Origin: Alsobacter metallidurans
GTDB lineage: Bacteria > Pseudomonadota > Alphaproteobacteria > Rhizobiales > Beijerinckiaceae
Assembly: GCF_014636935.1 (NCBI RefSeq)
Contig: NZ_BMES01000003.1
Span: forward strand, 434,001 to 498,000
Reading direction: 5' to 3'
DNA: 64,000 bases
The position numbers were made by a program, and so were the translations under genes. The notes below the pieces were generated by a model. That model saw nothing but the letters and a program-made list of their open reading frames with translations, was not told the origin of the DNA and searched no databases. This document shows, one piece after another, positions 21,593 through 30,433 of the stretch; positions within the stretch are counted from its first letter, which is position 1; the number at the start of each line of letters is the position of its first letter.

Positions 21593-22659
21593 GCGACCTC
21601 TCCCCGGACCAGCTTCACCAGCCGCCCCACATGCTCGACCGGCGTTTCCGGCACGATGCCGTGGCCGAGATTGAAGATGTGCGGTCCGCCCCCGAAAGTG
21701 CTCAGCACGTCCCGCACCCCGTCTTCCAGCGCAGCGCCGCCCGCCACCACCGCGAGGGGGTCCAGATTGCCCTGCACGGGCTTGAGAGACTGCACCTGGG
21801 AAGCCGCCCAGGCGCCGTTCACGGCCCAGTCTAGCGCCACCGCGTTGGCGCCGGTTCTCTCCGCAACAAGGCGATGGCCCGGGCCGGACGCGCGCGCGAA
21901 CACGATGATCCGCGCATGAGGGACCTGCGCCCGGACGCCGTCAACGATCCGCCGGATCGGTCCCAACGACCAACGCTCGAGGCCGGCAGGCGTCAAGGCG
22001 CCCGCGAAACTCTCGAAGATCTGCACCGCATCGACGCCCGCCTGGAACTGCCGCACGAGGTAGCGGATAGACGCGTCCACGAGCCGGTCGATCAGCGCGG
22101 TCAAGAATTCCGGATCCCGGTAGGCCAGCAGCCGGGACGGCGCGAGTTCGGGCGTGCCCTTGCCGGCGATCATGTAGCTCGCCACCGTCCAGGGAGCCCC
22201 GCAGAAGCCCAGGAAGGTCGTCTCCGCACCCAGCCCCGCTTTGACCCGCTCGATGGTCTCGAAGACCGGTCCCAGCCGCTCCAGGTCGATCTCGTCCGAC
22301 AGCCGCGAAAGACCGCCGTCGAGCGTGATCGGGTGCAGGCGAGGTCCCTCGCCTTCGGCGAACGTCACCGGCTGCCCCAGCGCATCGGGGACGACCAGGA
22401 TGTCCGAGAACAGGATCGCAGCGTCGAAGCCGAACCGCCGGATCGGTTGCATGGTCGCTTCGGCGGCTTTCGCAGGCGAATAGCAAAAATCCATGAAGGA
22501 CGGCGCGGTGGCGCGAAGCTCCCGGTATTCCGGCAGGTAGCGACCTGCCTGCCGCATGATCCAGATCGGAGGCCGAGGCAAGGTCTCGCCAGCCAGGACC
22601 CGGAGAAGCGGCTTGCCGCCCGCCGACGGCTTTTCGCCCGAGAGGGGAGAGGAGGTCAC
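21589..22659 (-). CDS. hemE: Uroporphyrinogen decarboxylase
   Basis: Converts uroporphyrinogen III to coproporphyrinogen III in haem synthesis. 356 residues from GTG 22659. Landmarks: PPIWIMRQAGRYLPEYRELR, CYSPAKAAEATMQPIRRFGFDAAILFSDI and GFCGAPWTVASYM. The frame stays open 30 codons upstream to 22749, but that part is AT-rich, basic and unlike HemE, so I place the start at GTG 22659 with AAAGG about 9 bases upstream. This leaves the promoter and oriC region free. In Caulobacter and Sinorhizobium hemE also borders the chromosomal origin. Confidence 0.95.
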   Translation of the reverse strand: MTSSPLSGEKPSAGGKPLLRVLAGETLPRPPIWIMRQAGRYLPEYRELRATAPSFMDFCYSPAKAAEATMQPIRRFGFDAAILFSDILVVPDALGQPVTFAEGEGPRLHPITLDGGLSRLSDEIDLERLGPVFETIERVKAGLGAETTFLGFCGAPWTVASYMIAGKGTPELAPSRLLAYRDPEFLTALIDRLVDASIRYLVRQFQAGVDAVQIFESFAGALTPAGLERWSLGPIRRIVDGVRAQVPHARIIVFARASGPGHRLVAERTGANAVALDWAVNGAWAASQVQSLKPVQGNLDPLAVVAGGAALEDGVRDVLSTFGGGPHIFNLGHGIVPETPVEHVGRLVKLVRGEVA

Positions 22660-22813
22660 TTCTAAATACCTTTTTCTAAGACTCTTTATTTTGATCCTTC
22701 TCTTAGACCGCCCGCCTGCGGAACGCCAATTGCTCCACAGGTCGCACACAGCTTGCCGGCCCCATCGCCAAGAATTCCATCCGGCTGGCGAGGACGCCCG
22801 AGGTGGTGTGGCG

Positions 22814-22828
22814 TTAACGATTCATTAA
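22814..22828. promoter_or_regulatory. CtrA box in the hemE-ppsR (oriC) region, with embedded GANTC
   Basis: TTAA at 22814-22817, seven bases, TTAA at 22825-22828: an exact TTAA-N7-TTAA. The spacer holds GATTC (22819-22823), a CcrM methylation site. In Caulobacter CtrA binding in oriC represses initiation. CtrA and CcrM themselves are outside the window, so their action here is inferred. Confidence 0.7.
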
Positions 22829-23008
22829 GGGTTTGGCAGGCCCTCCAGTGCTAACGACGCTGGAGCGGCGACCATGCCGGTCGTCTCTGTCCACCGCTGT
22901 GGTCAACAGGCGGGCTATTCCATCCCCGGCCGGATCGTCTGTTGATCGGCGCCCCCCGACTTGCGACATTGTCCCCAGGGCCTGGCCAGACAGGTCGATC
23001 TCTCCACG

Positions 23009-23040
23009 CCATTCACAGCCGTCCACAGGGCTGTGGATCG
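23009..23040. promoter_or_regulatory. Cluster of DnaA-box-like motifs
   Basis: Within 32 bp: CCATTCACA (23009-23017, plus strand), CCGTCCACA (23019-23027, plus) and CGATCCACA (23032-23040, minus). Against TTATNCACA they match 7, 6 and 7 of 9. Each is individually weak; the density and the setting make the case. Confidence 0.5.
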
Positions 23041-23062
23041 TCTGGGTCAAAGGATCCCAACC

Positions 23063-23893
23063 TTGGGGCGCAGCTATTTCCATCTTCACCTCGTCTCGGA
23101 TGCGACGGGCGAAACCCTGATCGCGGTCAGCCGCGCGGCGGCCGCCCAATATCAGGGCATCTCGGCGATCGAGCACGTCTACCCGCTGGTGCGGACCTCC
23201 ACGCAGCTTGATCGCGTGCTGGGCGAGCTCGAAGCGGCGCCCGGCATGGTGCTCTACACGCTGGTCGAGCCCGAACTGGCCGGCCGGCTGGAGGAAGCGT
23301 GCCGCGAGTTCGGCTGCCCGTGCCTTTCGGTGCTCGATCCGGTGCTGAGCATGTTCCAGTCTTACCTCGGAACGGTTTCGACGCATCGGCCGGGCGCTCA
23401 GCACGTCCTGAACGGCGACTATTTCAAGCGCATCGACGCCCTGAACTACACGATGATGCACGACGACGGGCAACTACCGGAGGATCTGGAATCGGCCGAC
23501 ATCATCCTCATCGGGGTGAGCCGCACCTCCAAGACGCCGACCAGCATCTATCTCGCCAACCGTGGGGTCAAAACCGCCAACATCCCGCTTGTCCCCGGTA
23601 TCCCGCTCCCGCCCGGCATCGAGAGCGTCAAGCATCCGTTGATCGTCGGCCTGGTCGCGTCACCCGAGCGGATCGTCCAGATCCGGCAAAACCGTTTGCT
23701 GACGCTGAATGCGTCCGACCAGAGCCCCTATGTCGACAAGCTTGCGGTTACGGAAGAGATCGCGCTCTCGCGCAAGCTGTGCGCGCGTCACAACTGGCCC
23801 ATCATCGACGTGACGCGACGCTCCATTGAGGAAACCGCGGCCGCCATCATGGACCACCTGAAGCGCCATCGGCTTCGGTTTATCGTGGAGTAG
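23063..23893 (+). CDS. PEP synthase / pyruvate phosphate dikinase regulatory kinase-phosphorylase (DUF299)
   Basis: Bifunctional ADP-dependent kinase and Pi-dependent pyrophosphorylase that switches PPDK or PEP synthase off and on, about 276 residues. Landmarks: [15 protein letters not shown] at the N-terminus and the P-loop-like [21 protein letters not shown] 23063 is chosen because AAAGGA stands 8 bases upstream and the protein then has normal length; an open frame reaches back to 22961 but would cover the DnaA-box cluster. The Sinorhizobium homologue is the other gene flanking oriC. The target dikinase is not in the window. 3 bp before maf. Confidence 0.9.
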   Translation: MGRSYFHLHLVSDATGETLIAVSRAAAAQYQGISAIEHVYPLVRTSTQLDRVLGELEAAPGMVLYTLVEPELAGRLEEACREFGCPCLSVLDPVLSMFQSYLGTVSTHRPGAQHVLNGDYFKRIDALNYTMMHDDGQLPEDLESADIILIGVSRTSKTPTSIYLANRGVKTANIPLVPGIPLPPGIESVKHPLIVGLVASPERIVQIRQNRLLTLNASDQSPYVDKLAVTEEIALSRKLCARHNWPIIDVTRRSIEETAAAIMDHLKRHRLRFIVE

Positions 23894-23896
23894 CGC

Positions 23897-24520
23897 ATGC
23901 CGGCGTCGAACCTTTGGGCGGATCCAGATCCGCTGATTCTCGCGTCCCGCAGCGCCGCCCGGATCTCGCTTCTGGCGGCTGCCGGCATTCCCCTCGAGGC
24001 CATGGCGGCCGATATCGACGAGCGCGCGCTCGAAGAGGAAGCCCAGGCTGGCGGGGCTGATCCTGGCGAGACCGCGTTGGCGCTCGCCCGCGGCAAGGCC
24101 GGCGCGGTGGCGCGGTTGCGCCCGGGCCGCATGGTGCTGGGGGGTGACCAGACGCTCGCGTGCGGGGCCGAGCCGTTCCACAAGCCTGTCGACCGGGAGG
24201 AGGCCGCCGAGCAGCTCCGCCGCCTGTCGGGGCGCCGTCACGAGCTCTACTCGGCCGCGGTCGTGATGCGGGATGAGGCCGTGTTGTTCCAGACTGTCAC
24301 GTCCGCGAGCCTCGCCATGCGCGCGTTGTCCGAAGACATGATCGCGCGCTATCTGGACGCGGCCGGCGAATCGCCTCTCGCGAGCGTCGGCGCCTACCAG
24401 CTTGAAGGCCTTGGGATCCATCTTTTCGAGGCCATCGAGGGGGATCACTTCACGATTCTGGGGCTTCCGTTGATTCAGTTACTCGCGTTCTTTCGGCAAA
24501 GTGGAGCCGTCCCACAGTGA
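23897..24520 (+). CDS. maf: Maf-family nucleotide pyrophosphatase
   Basis: House-cleaning NTP pyrophosphatase family, 207 residues. Begins with the family LILASRSAARISLLAAAGI (S-x-R-R/A-x-x-L motif), then LALARGKA, VLGGDQTL and the C-terminal AYQLEGLGIHLFEAIEGDHFTILGLPL. The exact substrate (dTTP/UTP versus m7GTP type) cannot be assigned. It is followed by aroE with a 4-bp overlap, as in other Rhizobiales origin regions. Confidence 0.9.
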   Translation: MPASNLWADPDPLILASRSAARISLLAAAGIPLEAMAADIDERALEEEAQAGGADPGETALALARGKAGAVARLRPGRMVLGGDQTLACGAEPFHKPVDREEAAEQLRRLSGRRHELYSAAVVMRDEAVLFQTVTSASLAMRALSEDMIARYLDAAGESPLASVGAYQLEGLGIHLFEAIEGDHFTILGLPLIQLLAFFRQSGAVPQ

Positions 24521-25362
24521 CCGCCGTTCCCAGCGCCTGCATCGTCGGCTGGCCCGCGAAGCATTCGCGCTCGCCTCTCATTCACGGCCATTGGCTCCGC
24601 ACGCTTGGCCTCGAAGGCTCCTACGGTTGCGAGGAGGTTCGCCCCGAAGACGTTGTCGGGTTCTTGCAGACCCTGCAGGCCCGCGGCTATGTGGGTTGCA
24701 ATGTCACGGTGCCGCACAAGGAGGCCGCGTTCGGCGCCATGGACGTGCTTACAGACAGGGCGCGGGCGCTCGAGGCTGTGAACACGGTCTGGATTGAGAA
24801 CGGCGTGCTCCACGGCGACAACACCGATATTCTCGGCTTCGTCGCAAGCCTGGATGCCGAAACGCCAGGTTGGGCCTCCCGCACAGCGCACGCGCTCGTG
24901 CTGGGAGCCGGTGGCGCGGCGCGCGCCATCGTGGCGGGGCTTCTCGATCGTGGGGTCGAGCTGGTCACCATCCTTAACCGCACGCGCGATCGCTCCGAGC
25001 AGTTGGCCGAGTTTTTCGGCAAGCGCGTCCAGGCCTCGCGCTGGGACGCCGTCTCGCAACTGGTGCCAAGCGCCGACATGGTCGTGAACACCACGTCGCT
25101 GGGCATGAGCGGCCAGCCCGAGCTCGACATATCGCTCGAAGGGCTCAAGCCTGGCGCCGTCGTGACAGACGCCGTCTACATCCCGCTTGAAACCAGGCTG
25201 CTCGCCGAGGCCCGCCGGCGGGGCAACCCTGTGGTGGATGGCCTCGGCATGCTGCTCCACCAGGCGGCGCCTGGCTTCGAGCATTGGTTCGGCAAGCGCC
25301 CGGAGGTGACGCCCGCCTTGCGGCAGCTGATCGTGGACGATCTCGCCCGGAGCGCCCGGTGA
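24517..25362 (+). CDS. aroE: Shikimate dehydrogenase
   Basis: NADPH-dependent reduction of 3-dehydroshikimate in aromatic amino-acid synthesis, 281 residues. Substrate domain start: [19 protein letters not shown], with the catalytic Lys in [11 protein letters not shown] and Asp in [14 protein letters not shown] fold: [19 protein letters not shown], then NRTRDRS. C-terminal [19 protein letters not shown]. Overlaps maf upstream and coaE downstream (GTGA), so the run ppsR-maf-aroE-coaE is one transcription unit. Confidence 0.96.
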   Translation: MTAVPSACIVGWPAKHSRSPLIHGHWLRTLGLEGSYGCEEVRPEDVVGFLQTLQARGYVGCNVTVPHKEAAFGAMDVLTDRARALEAVNTVWIENGVLHGDNTDILGFVASLDAETPGWASRTAHALVLGAGGAARAIVAGLLDRGVELVTILNRTRDRSEQLAEFFGKRVQASRWDAVSQLVPSADMVVNTTSLGMSGQPELDISLEGLKPGAVVTDAVYIPLETRLLAEARRRGNPVVDGLGMLLHQAAPGFEHWFGKRPEVTPALRQLIVDDLARSAR

Positions 25363-25970
25363 CGTTTATCCTCGGCCTCACGGGCTCCATCGGCATGGGC
25401 AAGTCCGCGACCGCAGGTTTTTTCAGGGAAGCCGGCGTTCCGGTGCACGACGCTGACGCATCGGTCCATGCCCTCTACGCAGGAGCGGCCGCGGCCCCCA
25501 TCGAGGCTGCATTTCCGGGGACGACGAGACTCGGCCTCGTCGATCGCGAAGCGCTCGGAAAGATCGTCCTGGCTGATGGGGCCGCGCTCAAGCGCCTGGA
25601 AGCCATCGTCCACCCACTCGTCCGCCAGGCGGAGACGGATTTTGTCCGGAAGTGCATGGCCGCCGGCGCCGCACTGATCGTTCTCGACGTGCCCTTGCTC
25701 CTGGAAACGGGCGGAGACCGGCGCTGCGACGCGGTGCTGGTGGTGAGCGCACCGGCTTCTGTGCAAAAGCAACGCGTGCTCGCTCGCGCGGGCATGACTG
25801 AAGAACGCTTCGAGGCCATTCTGGCGAAGCAGCTGCCCGATTCGAAAAAGCGCGCCCGGGCGCACTGGGTTCTCGATACGAGCCAGGGCTTCGACGCTGC
25901 GAGGCGCGGCGTTCAGGACGTGGTCCGCGCCTGCGCGGGACGGATTGGCTCCGCCGCGACGCAGCGGTGA
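25359..25970 (+). CDS. coaE: Dephospho-CoA kinase
   Basis: Last step of coenzyme A synthesis, 203 residues. P-loop [17 protein letters not shown] at the N-terminus, [12 protein letters not shown], and the LID/CoA region [17 protein letters not shown] 25359 overlaps the aroE stop; the frame is open further upstream inside aroE but the family N-terminus fixes the start. coaA, the first enzyme of the pathway, lies 6 kb away at 31508-32470 on the opposite strand. Confidence 0.95.
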   Translation: MTFILGLTGSIGMGKSATAGFFREAGVPVHDADASVHALYAGAAAAPIEAAFPGTTRLGLVDREALGKIVLADGAALKRLEAIVHPLVRQAETDFVRKCMAAGAALIVLDVPLLLETGGDRRCDAVLVVSAPASVQKQRVLARAGMTEERFEAILAKQLPDSKKRARAHWVLDTSQGFDAARRGVQDVVRACAGRIGSAATQR

Positions 25971-25997
25971 GCGGCGGGAAAACGGCAAAGGCGCCCG

Positions 25998-26723
25998 ATG
26001 AGTCGCGAGATCGTCTTCGACACGGAAACCACGGGCCTGAGCCCGCTTGGAGGCGATCGCGTCGTCGAGATTGGCTGCGTCGAACTCCTGAACCACATGC
26101 CGACGGGGCAGAACTTCCACGTCTACATCAACCCCGAGAGGGACATGCCGCAGGGCGCCTTCGCGGTGCACGGGCTCTCGAGCGAGTTTCTGTCCGATAA
26201 ACCCGTGTTCGCCGCAATCGCGGACGCGTTCGTGGACTTCATTGGCGACGCCAAGCTGGTCGCCCACAATGCGGCCTTTGACATCGGCTTTTTGAACGCC
26301 GAGCTCGGTCGACTCGGGCATGGCCCCATCGACCAGGGACGCGTGGTCGACACTCTCGCGATCGCCAAGCGCAAGTTTCCGTTTGCGCCCGCCAGCCTCG
26401 ACGCGCTGTGCCTTCGCTTCGGCATCGACAACTCCCGTCGGACCAAGCATGGCGCGCTGCTGGACGCCGAGATCCTGGCGGAAGTCTACGTCGAGCTGCT
26501 GGGCGGGCGTCAGACTACGCTGGGCCTCGTCGCCGCCGGCGTGAAGACCGCGGTGGAGCGCGCCTCCGCGCGACGCGGATCGCTGGTGCGTCCCGAGCCG
26601 CTCCCCTCGCGCCTCACCGCCGCCGAGGCCGCCGCGCATGAGGCTTTCATCGCGACGCTCAAGGGCGAAATCGTCTGGCGGCGCTACCTGCCCGAGCAGG
26701 ATGCCGCAAAGGCTGCTTCCTGA
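25998..26723 (+). CDS. dnaQ: DNA polymerase III subunit epsilon (proofreading exonuclease)
   Basis: 3'-5' DEDDh exonuclease of the replicase, 241 residues. ExoI motif FDTETTGL with GGDRVVEIG, ExoII VAHNAAFDIGFLN, and ExoIII with H in KHGALLDAEILAEVY. The C-terminal clamp/alpha contact tail is present. It sits 27 bp after coaE. A bidirectional terminator separates it from convergent secB. Confidence 0.95.
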   Translation: MSREIVFDTETTGLSPLGGDRVVEIGCVELLNHMPTGQNFHVYINPERDMPQGAFAVHGLSSEFLSDKPVFAAIADAFVDFIGDAKLVAHNAAFDIGFLNAELGRLGHGPIDQGRVVDTLAIAKRKFPFAPASLDALCLRFGIDNSRRTKHGALLDAEILAEVYVELLGGRQTTLGLVAAGVKTAVERASARRGSLVRPEPLPSRLTAAEAAAHEAFIATLKGEIVWRRYLPEQDAAKAAS

Positions 26724-26743
26724 CGCGAGGGTGTTCCGACATG

Positions 26744-26769
26744 AAAGCCGGCCTCAAGGGCCGGCTTTT
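26744..26769. terminator. Bidirectional terminator between dnaQ and secB
   Basis: Ten-bp stem (26744-26753 with 26759-26768) with flanking A-run and T-run, loop of 5 nt. It sits between convergent genes and can serve both strands; the T-tract is longer on the plus strand. Confidence 0.8.
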
Positions 26770-26788
26770 CTCGTCGTTGGGCGAAGGG

Positions 26789-27271
26789 TTAGGCGTTCGC
26801 CGGCTGCTGCTGAACTTCGGCGATGCGTTGGCGGAACAGCGCCGCGAAGTCGATCGGGTCGATAAACAGGGGCGGGAAGCCGCCATTGCGCACGGCGTCG
26901 GCGACGATCTGGCGCGCGAACGGGAACAACAGACGCGGGCACTCGATCATCACCACCGGATGAACGTTCTCCTGCGGGATGTTCTGCACGCGGAAAATGC
27001 CGGAATAGATCAGCTCGAAGCTGAACAGCAGGTTGGGCGCTTCGCCGGCCTTGCCCTCGAGCGTCAGCTCGACTTCGTAGTCCGCATCCGCGATCTGCTT
27101 GGCGTTGACGTTCACCGAGATCGAGATCTGGGGCGGGTTCGCCTGCGGGGTCAGCGAGCGCGGGGCGTTCGGGTTCTCGAACGAGAAATCCTTGATGTAC
27201 TGCGCGAGCGCGTTGAGCGAGGGCGAAATGTCCTGCTCGGGAGCGCCGGCGGCGCCGTTTCCGTTGGCCAT
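26789..27271 (-). CDS. secB: Protein-export chaperone SecB
   Basis: Tetrameric chaperone that delivers precursors to SecA, 160 residues. Landmarks: [90 protein letters not shown] (read in pieces). N-terminal short Gly/Ala extension. Divergent from tim44 with a 256-bp gap in which I see no gene. Confidence 0.96.
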   Translation of the reverse strand: MANGNGAAGAPEQDISPSLNALAQYIKDFSFENPNAPRSLTPQANPPQISISVNVNAKQIADADYEVELTLEGKAGEAPNLLFSFELIYSGIFRVQNIPQENVHPVVMIECPRLLFPFARQIVADAVRNGGFPPLFIDPIDFAALFRQRIAEVQQQPANA

Positions 27272-27527
27272 GGGGTTCTCCTCTGGAGGCCCTGCCTTGG
27301 CCCCCGATCCGTTAAGCGATGGCCGGCTTGCGACGGCTCTTCGGCGCGCGGGCTAACACGGAAAGGCGAGCCCCACAAGAAGCGCCTGCGGCTTCGCACC
27401 TTCGCGCGCCGGCTTGCGCCTGCGCGCTTCGCCACGCCCGCGGGTGGAAGTCCAGCGCAGGACGGTCCATATAGAAGGGAACCCGATATTTCGGCGCGGG
27501 GCCGAGGCGGCGCGAGACGACGAGACG

Positions 27528-28235
27528 ATGCAGGACTCCTTCGACCTCACGACCATCATTTTCCTGGCCTTGGCGGTCTTCGTGATCTGGCGTCTTCGCT
27601 CGGTCCTGGGAACGCGCACCGGCAACGAGCGACCGCCGGTGATGCGCAGGGCGCCTCAGGCGCCGTCGCCCGCCAACGATTCTAACGTCGTTCGCCTGGA
27701 TCGCGGGCCCGAGGAAGCCGCGGCTCCGCCGATGGGGCAGCACGATCCCGATCGCTGGCAGGGCTACGCGGAGGACGCAACTCCGCTTGCGGCAGGCTTT
27801 GACGCCATCGCGGCCGCGGATGGCGGCTTCGACCCCAGGGTGTTCCGGGAGGGCGCCAAGTCGGCCTACGAGATGATCGTGACCGCCTTCGCGAGCGGCG
27901 ATCGCAAATCGCTGAAGGATCTCCTGTCCAAAGACGTCTACGAGGGCTTCGTCAGCGCGATCACGGAGCGCGAGAAGCGCGGCGAAAAGGTCGAGACCAC
28001 CTTCGTGTCCATCGACAAGGCCGAGTATGTGGACGCGCAACTGCGCGGCCGGACCGCCCAGGTCACGGTGCGCTTCGTCTCGAAGCTGATCACCGCCACC
28101 AAGGACCAGACCGGCGCGGTGATCGACGGCGATTCGACCAAGGTCGTCGACGTTACGGATGTGTGGACCTTCGCCCGCGAGGCAGGCTCCCGCGATCCGA
28201 ATTGGAAGCTCGTCGCCACCGAAGCCGGGCACTGA
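27528..28235 (+). CDS. Tim44/TimA-domain membrane-associated protein
   Basis: 235 residues. One N-terminal membrane helix (DLTTIIFLALAVFVIWRLRS), a Pro-rich linker, then a Tim44-like domain from about residue 100 (FREGAKSAYEMIVTAFASGDRKSLKDLLSKDVYEGF ... VDVTDVWTFAREAGSRDPNWKLVATEAGH, read in pieces). The domain is shared with mitochondrial Tim44; bacterial homologues are membrane-linked but their job is not settled. ATG 27528 gives the normal start at the membrane helix. The following genes mltA, smr and an XRE regulator run in the same direction, with overlaps from mltA onward. Confidence 0.85.
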   Translation: MQDSFDLTTIIFLALAVFVIWRLRSVLGTRTGNERPPVMRRAPQAPSPANDSNVVRLDRGPEEAAAPPMGQHDPDRWQGYAEDATPLAAGFDAIAAADGGFDPRVFREGAKSAYEMIVTAFASGDRKSLKDLLSKDVYEGFVSAITEREKRGEKVETTFVSIDKAEYVDAQLRGRTAQVTVRFVSKLITATKDQTGAVIDGDSTKVVDVTDVWTFAREAGSRDPNWKLVATEAGH

Positions 28236-28248
28236 CGACGTGCCCGGG

Positions 28249-29439
28249 ATGCGGCTGCGCGCGCTCGCCCGCGCGGCGACCCTGGTGCTCGCGCTGCTGC
28301 CGTCCACGGCTCGCCCCGAGACCCTCGCGATGTCGACCGTTGATCTGCCGGTTCGGTCCGGCCCTGGCGGCTCCACGCTGAAGCCGCTCGCATTTGCGGC
28401 GCTCGCCGGATGGCGGGCGGACGACCACGCAGCCGCGTTCAAGGCTTTCGCAAAAACCTGCAAGCCCGTCGCCAACGCCGGGGCGTCGCTCCGGCCCGGG
28501 CTTCCCCCCGACCCCGCGCTGGTCGACATATGCCGGCGCGCGCTCGCGCTTGGCCAGCCGGCCGGCGCCGCCGCCCGGGCGTTCTTCGAGCGCGAGTTCC
28601 AGCCTCACGAGATTACCCCTGCGGAAGGGCAGGGCTTCCTCACGGGCTATTACGAGCCCGAGATGGAGGGCTCGCTGACCCGCACCGAGCGGTTCCCTGT
28701 TCCAGTTCTGGCCCGGCCCGACGATCTCGCTTCCTATCCGGGCGGCGTTCCGGGACTTGCCGGAGGCCTCACGGCGGCGCGGAAGACGGCCGCCGGGCTC
28801 GAGCCCTATCCGGATAGGGCCGAGATCTGGGGCGGCGCCCTGAACGGCCGCAAGCTCGAACTCCTTTATGTCCGAGACGAGGTCGGGCTCTTCCTCGCGC
28901 AGGTGCAGGGCTCCGCGCGGGTCCGGCTTCCGGACGGCAAGCTGCGCCGCCTGGTCTATGCCGGGCGCAACGGTCATCCATACACCTCCATCGGCAAGGT
29001 GATCGTGACAGAGGGGCACATGACCCTCGAGGAGATGACGCTCGAAAAGCTGAAAGCCTGGCTTCGCGACCACCCGGACGACGGCCGTAGGATCATGCGG
29101 CTGAACCGCTCCTACATCTTCTTCGCGCTTGGCAAGGGCATGCGCCCCGACCAGGGCCCGACCGGCGCCGCCTCGGTCGAGCTCACGCCCGGGCGCTCCA
29201 TTGCGGTCGACCGTTCGCTCTGGCCTTACGGCCTGCCGTTCTGGATCGACGCGGACCTGTCGTCCGCGACGGGCTCGCCCTTCACGCGCCTCATGACCGC
29301 GCAGGATACGGGCTCGGCCATTCTGGGCGCCGCGCGAGCGGACATTTTCCTGGGCTCCGGGGCCGAAGCCGGCCGGCAGGCCGGTCTCGTGCGCCACAGG
29401 GGCCGCTTCGTCGTCCTGCTCCCGAAAGCCCGGCCGTGA
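28249..29439 (+). CDS. mltA: Membrane-bound lytic transglycosylase A
   Basis: Cleaves the glycan strand of peptidoglycan to 1,6-anhydromuropeptides. About 396 residues. N-terminal signal sequence (MRLRALARAATLVLALLPSTARPE) without a clear lipobox. The MltA barrel has FLTGYYEPEMEGSLTRTERFPVPVL and DEVGLFLAQVQGSARVRL; the C-terminal 3D domain has SIAVDRSLWPYGLPFWID and LMTAQDTGSAILGAARADIFLGSG with catalytic Asp. ATG 28249 follows the tim44 stop by 13 bp. Confidence 0.93.
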   Translation: MRLRALARAATLVLALLPSTARPETLAMSTVDLPVRSGPGGSTLKPLAFAALAGWRADDHAAAFKAFAKTCKPVANAGASLRPGLPPDPALVDICRRALALGQPAGAAARAFFEREFQPHEITPAEGQGFLTGYYEPEMEGSLTRTERFPVPVLARPDDLASYPGGVPGLAGGLTAARKTAAGLEPYPDRAEIWGGALNGRKLELLYVRDEVGLFLAQVQGSARVRLPDGKLRRLVYAGRNGHPYTSIGKVIVTEGHMTLEEMTLEKLKAWLRDHPDDGRRIMRLNRSYIFFALGKGMRPDQGPTGAASVELTPGRSIAVDRSLWPYGLPFWIDADLSSATGSPFTRLMTAQDTGSAILGAARADIFLGSGAEAGRQAGLVRHRGRFVVLLPKARP

Positions 29440-30011
29440 CCCACCGGCGGCGACGATCCCTCACCAGCGATGAAGTCGCCCTCTGGGCGCAGGTCACGCG
29501 GCACGTGAACCCCATGCCCGGCCAAGCGCCGGTGGTCGCTCCGCCTCTCCCGGAGCCGGCTACGCCACCGCCGCCGCCGAGCGAGGCCACGAAAGCGTCC
29601 GGCGCACTCGTCAAGCCGAAGCCCACGCCTCCGCCCATTGCGCCGCTGGCGCCCCTTGAACGCCGCCTCCGGCAAAGGCTGTCGCGCGGCTCGCATGCGA
29701 TCGAGGCCGTGATCGACCTGCACGGCATGCGCCAGGCCGAGGCTCACGACGCGCTGCGTGGCTTTCTCCACCGCGCCCAGGCGCAGGGCCACCTCGTGGT
29801 TCTTGTCGTCACCGGCAAGGGCGGAAGCCCCTCCGAACGGGGTGGGCTGTTCGAAGAACGCGGCGTGCTGAGGCGGACGGTCCCGCACTGGCTGCGGCTG
29901 CCGGATCTGCGCCCCCTCGTGGTTGGTTTCGAGGAGGCGGCCGCCCATCACGGCGGCGCGGGAGCGCTCTATATCCGGATGCGCCGCCAGCGTGGGCCGG
30001 GTGCGCCATGA
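29436..30011 (+). CDS. Smr-domain (MutS2 C-terminal-like) protein
   Basis: 191 residues. Pro-rich N-terminal half (about 20-75), then an Smr domain with VIDLHGMRQAEAHDALRGFL (the DLHG motif) and VVTGKGGS (the TGxG motif), and the closing GAGALYIRMRR. Smr domains are nucleases or nucleic-acid binders; the role of the stand-alone form is unclear. GTG start overlaps the mltA stop (GTGA), its own stop overlaps the next gene (ATGA). Confidence 0.88.
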   Translation: MTHRRRRSLTSDEVALWAQVTRHVNPMPGQAPVVAPPLPEPATPPPPPSEATKASGALVKPKPTPPPIAPLAPLERRLRQRLSRGSHAIEAVIDLHGMRQAEAHDALRGFLHRAQAQGHLVVLVVTGKGGSPSERGGLFEERGVLRRTVPHWLRLPDLRPLVVGFEEAAAHHGGAGALYIRMRRQRGPGAP

Positions 30012-30379
30012 CGCCCTTCGGCGCGCGTCTGCGCGAACTCCGCGCCGAGCGCGGCGTCCAGCTGAAGGACATGGCCGAAGCCTTGGGCGTCACCCCGACC
30101 TACCTCTCCGCCCTTGAGCACGGTCGCCGGGGTCGGCCGAACTGGGGATTCGTGCAGCGGGTGATCCATTATTTCAACATCATCTGGGACGACGCCGAGG
30201 AGCTCCTACGCCTGGCCGACGTCTCCCATCCGCGTGTCACGGTAGACACTGCCGGACTCTCGCCGGACGCGACACGCCTCGCCAACCGCTTCGCCCGCAT
30301 GGTCGCGCGTCTCGACGCCGACGACATCGCCGGCATCGAGGCCATCCTCGCGGCCGTTCAGGCCCGCGCCAAACCTTGA
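30008..30379 (+). CDS. XRE-family helix-turn-helix regulator
   Basis: 123 residues. N-terminal Cro/C1 HTH (GARLRELRAERGVQLKDMAEALGVTPTYLSALEHGRRGRP), followed by a short helical tail without an obvious sensor domain. Translationally coupled to the Smr gene by a 4-bp ATGA overlap and last in the tim44-mltA-smr series. Targets are unknown; autoregulation of this group is plausible but not shown. Confidence 0.85.
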   Translation: MTPFGARLRELRAERGVQLKDMAEALGVTPTYLSALEHGRRGRPNWGFVQRVIHYFNIIWDDAEELLRLADVSHPRVTVDTAGLSPDATRLANRFARMVARLDADDIAGIEAILAAVQARAKP

Positions 30380-30433
30380 CCCCGCCCGCGCCTTGCCCCA
30401 CACGGGCGCACCGCCATTCAGGAACGCCGCCTC

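Larger units (their letters stand above)
22660..23062. other. Predicted chromosomal replication origin (oriC), hemE-ppsR intergenic region
   Basis: A 403-bp gene-free segment between divergent hemE and ppsR. Seen here: a 47-bp tract at 22661-22707 with about 28 percent GC by hand count in a high-GC genome (candidate unwinding element), holding GACTC (22680-22684) and a 7-bp inverted repeat (22675-22681 / 22701-22707); a CtrA box at 22814-22828; and DnaA-box-like motifs at 22731-22739, 22898-22906 and clustered at 23009-23040. One of these reads CGATCCACA on the minus strand, 8 of 9 with the Caulobacter G-box TGATCCACA. Genes on both sides run away from it. Known from Sinorhizobium and Caulobacter: oriC sits next to hemE. 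Confidence 0.75.

Noticed and set aside
22660-22749. N-terminal extension of HemE by 30 codons
   Set aside because: AT-rich, basic and without HemE similarity; it lies in the origin region, and GTG 22659 gives the usual length.
22961-23062. N-terminal extension of the DUF299 protein by 34 codons
   Set aside because: It would cover the DnaA-box cluster and precede the family N-terminus; TTG 23063 has a good ribosome-binding site.
29495-29515. CACGTGAA inside the smr gene as a parS site
   Set aside because: Only half the palindrome fits; too weak.
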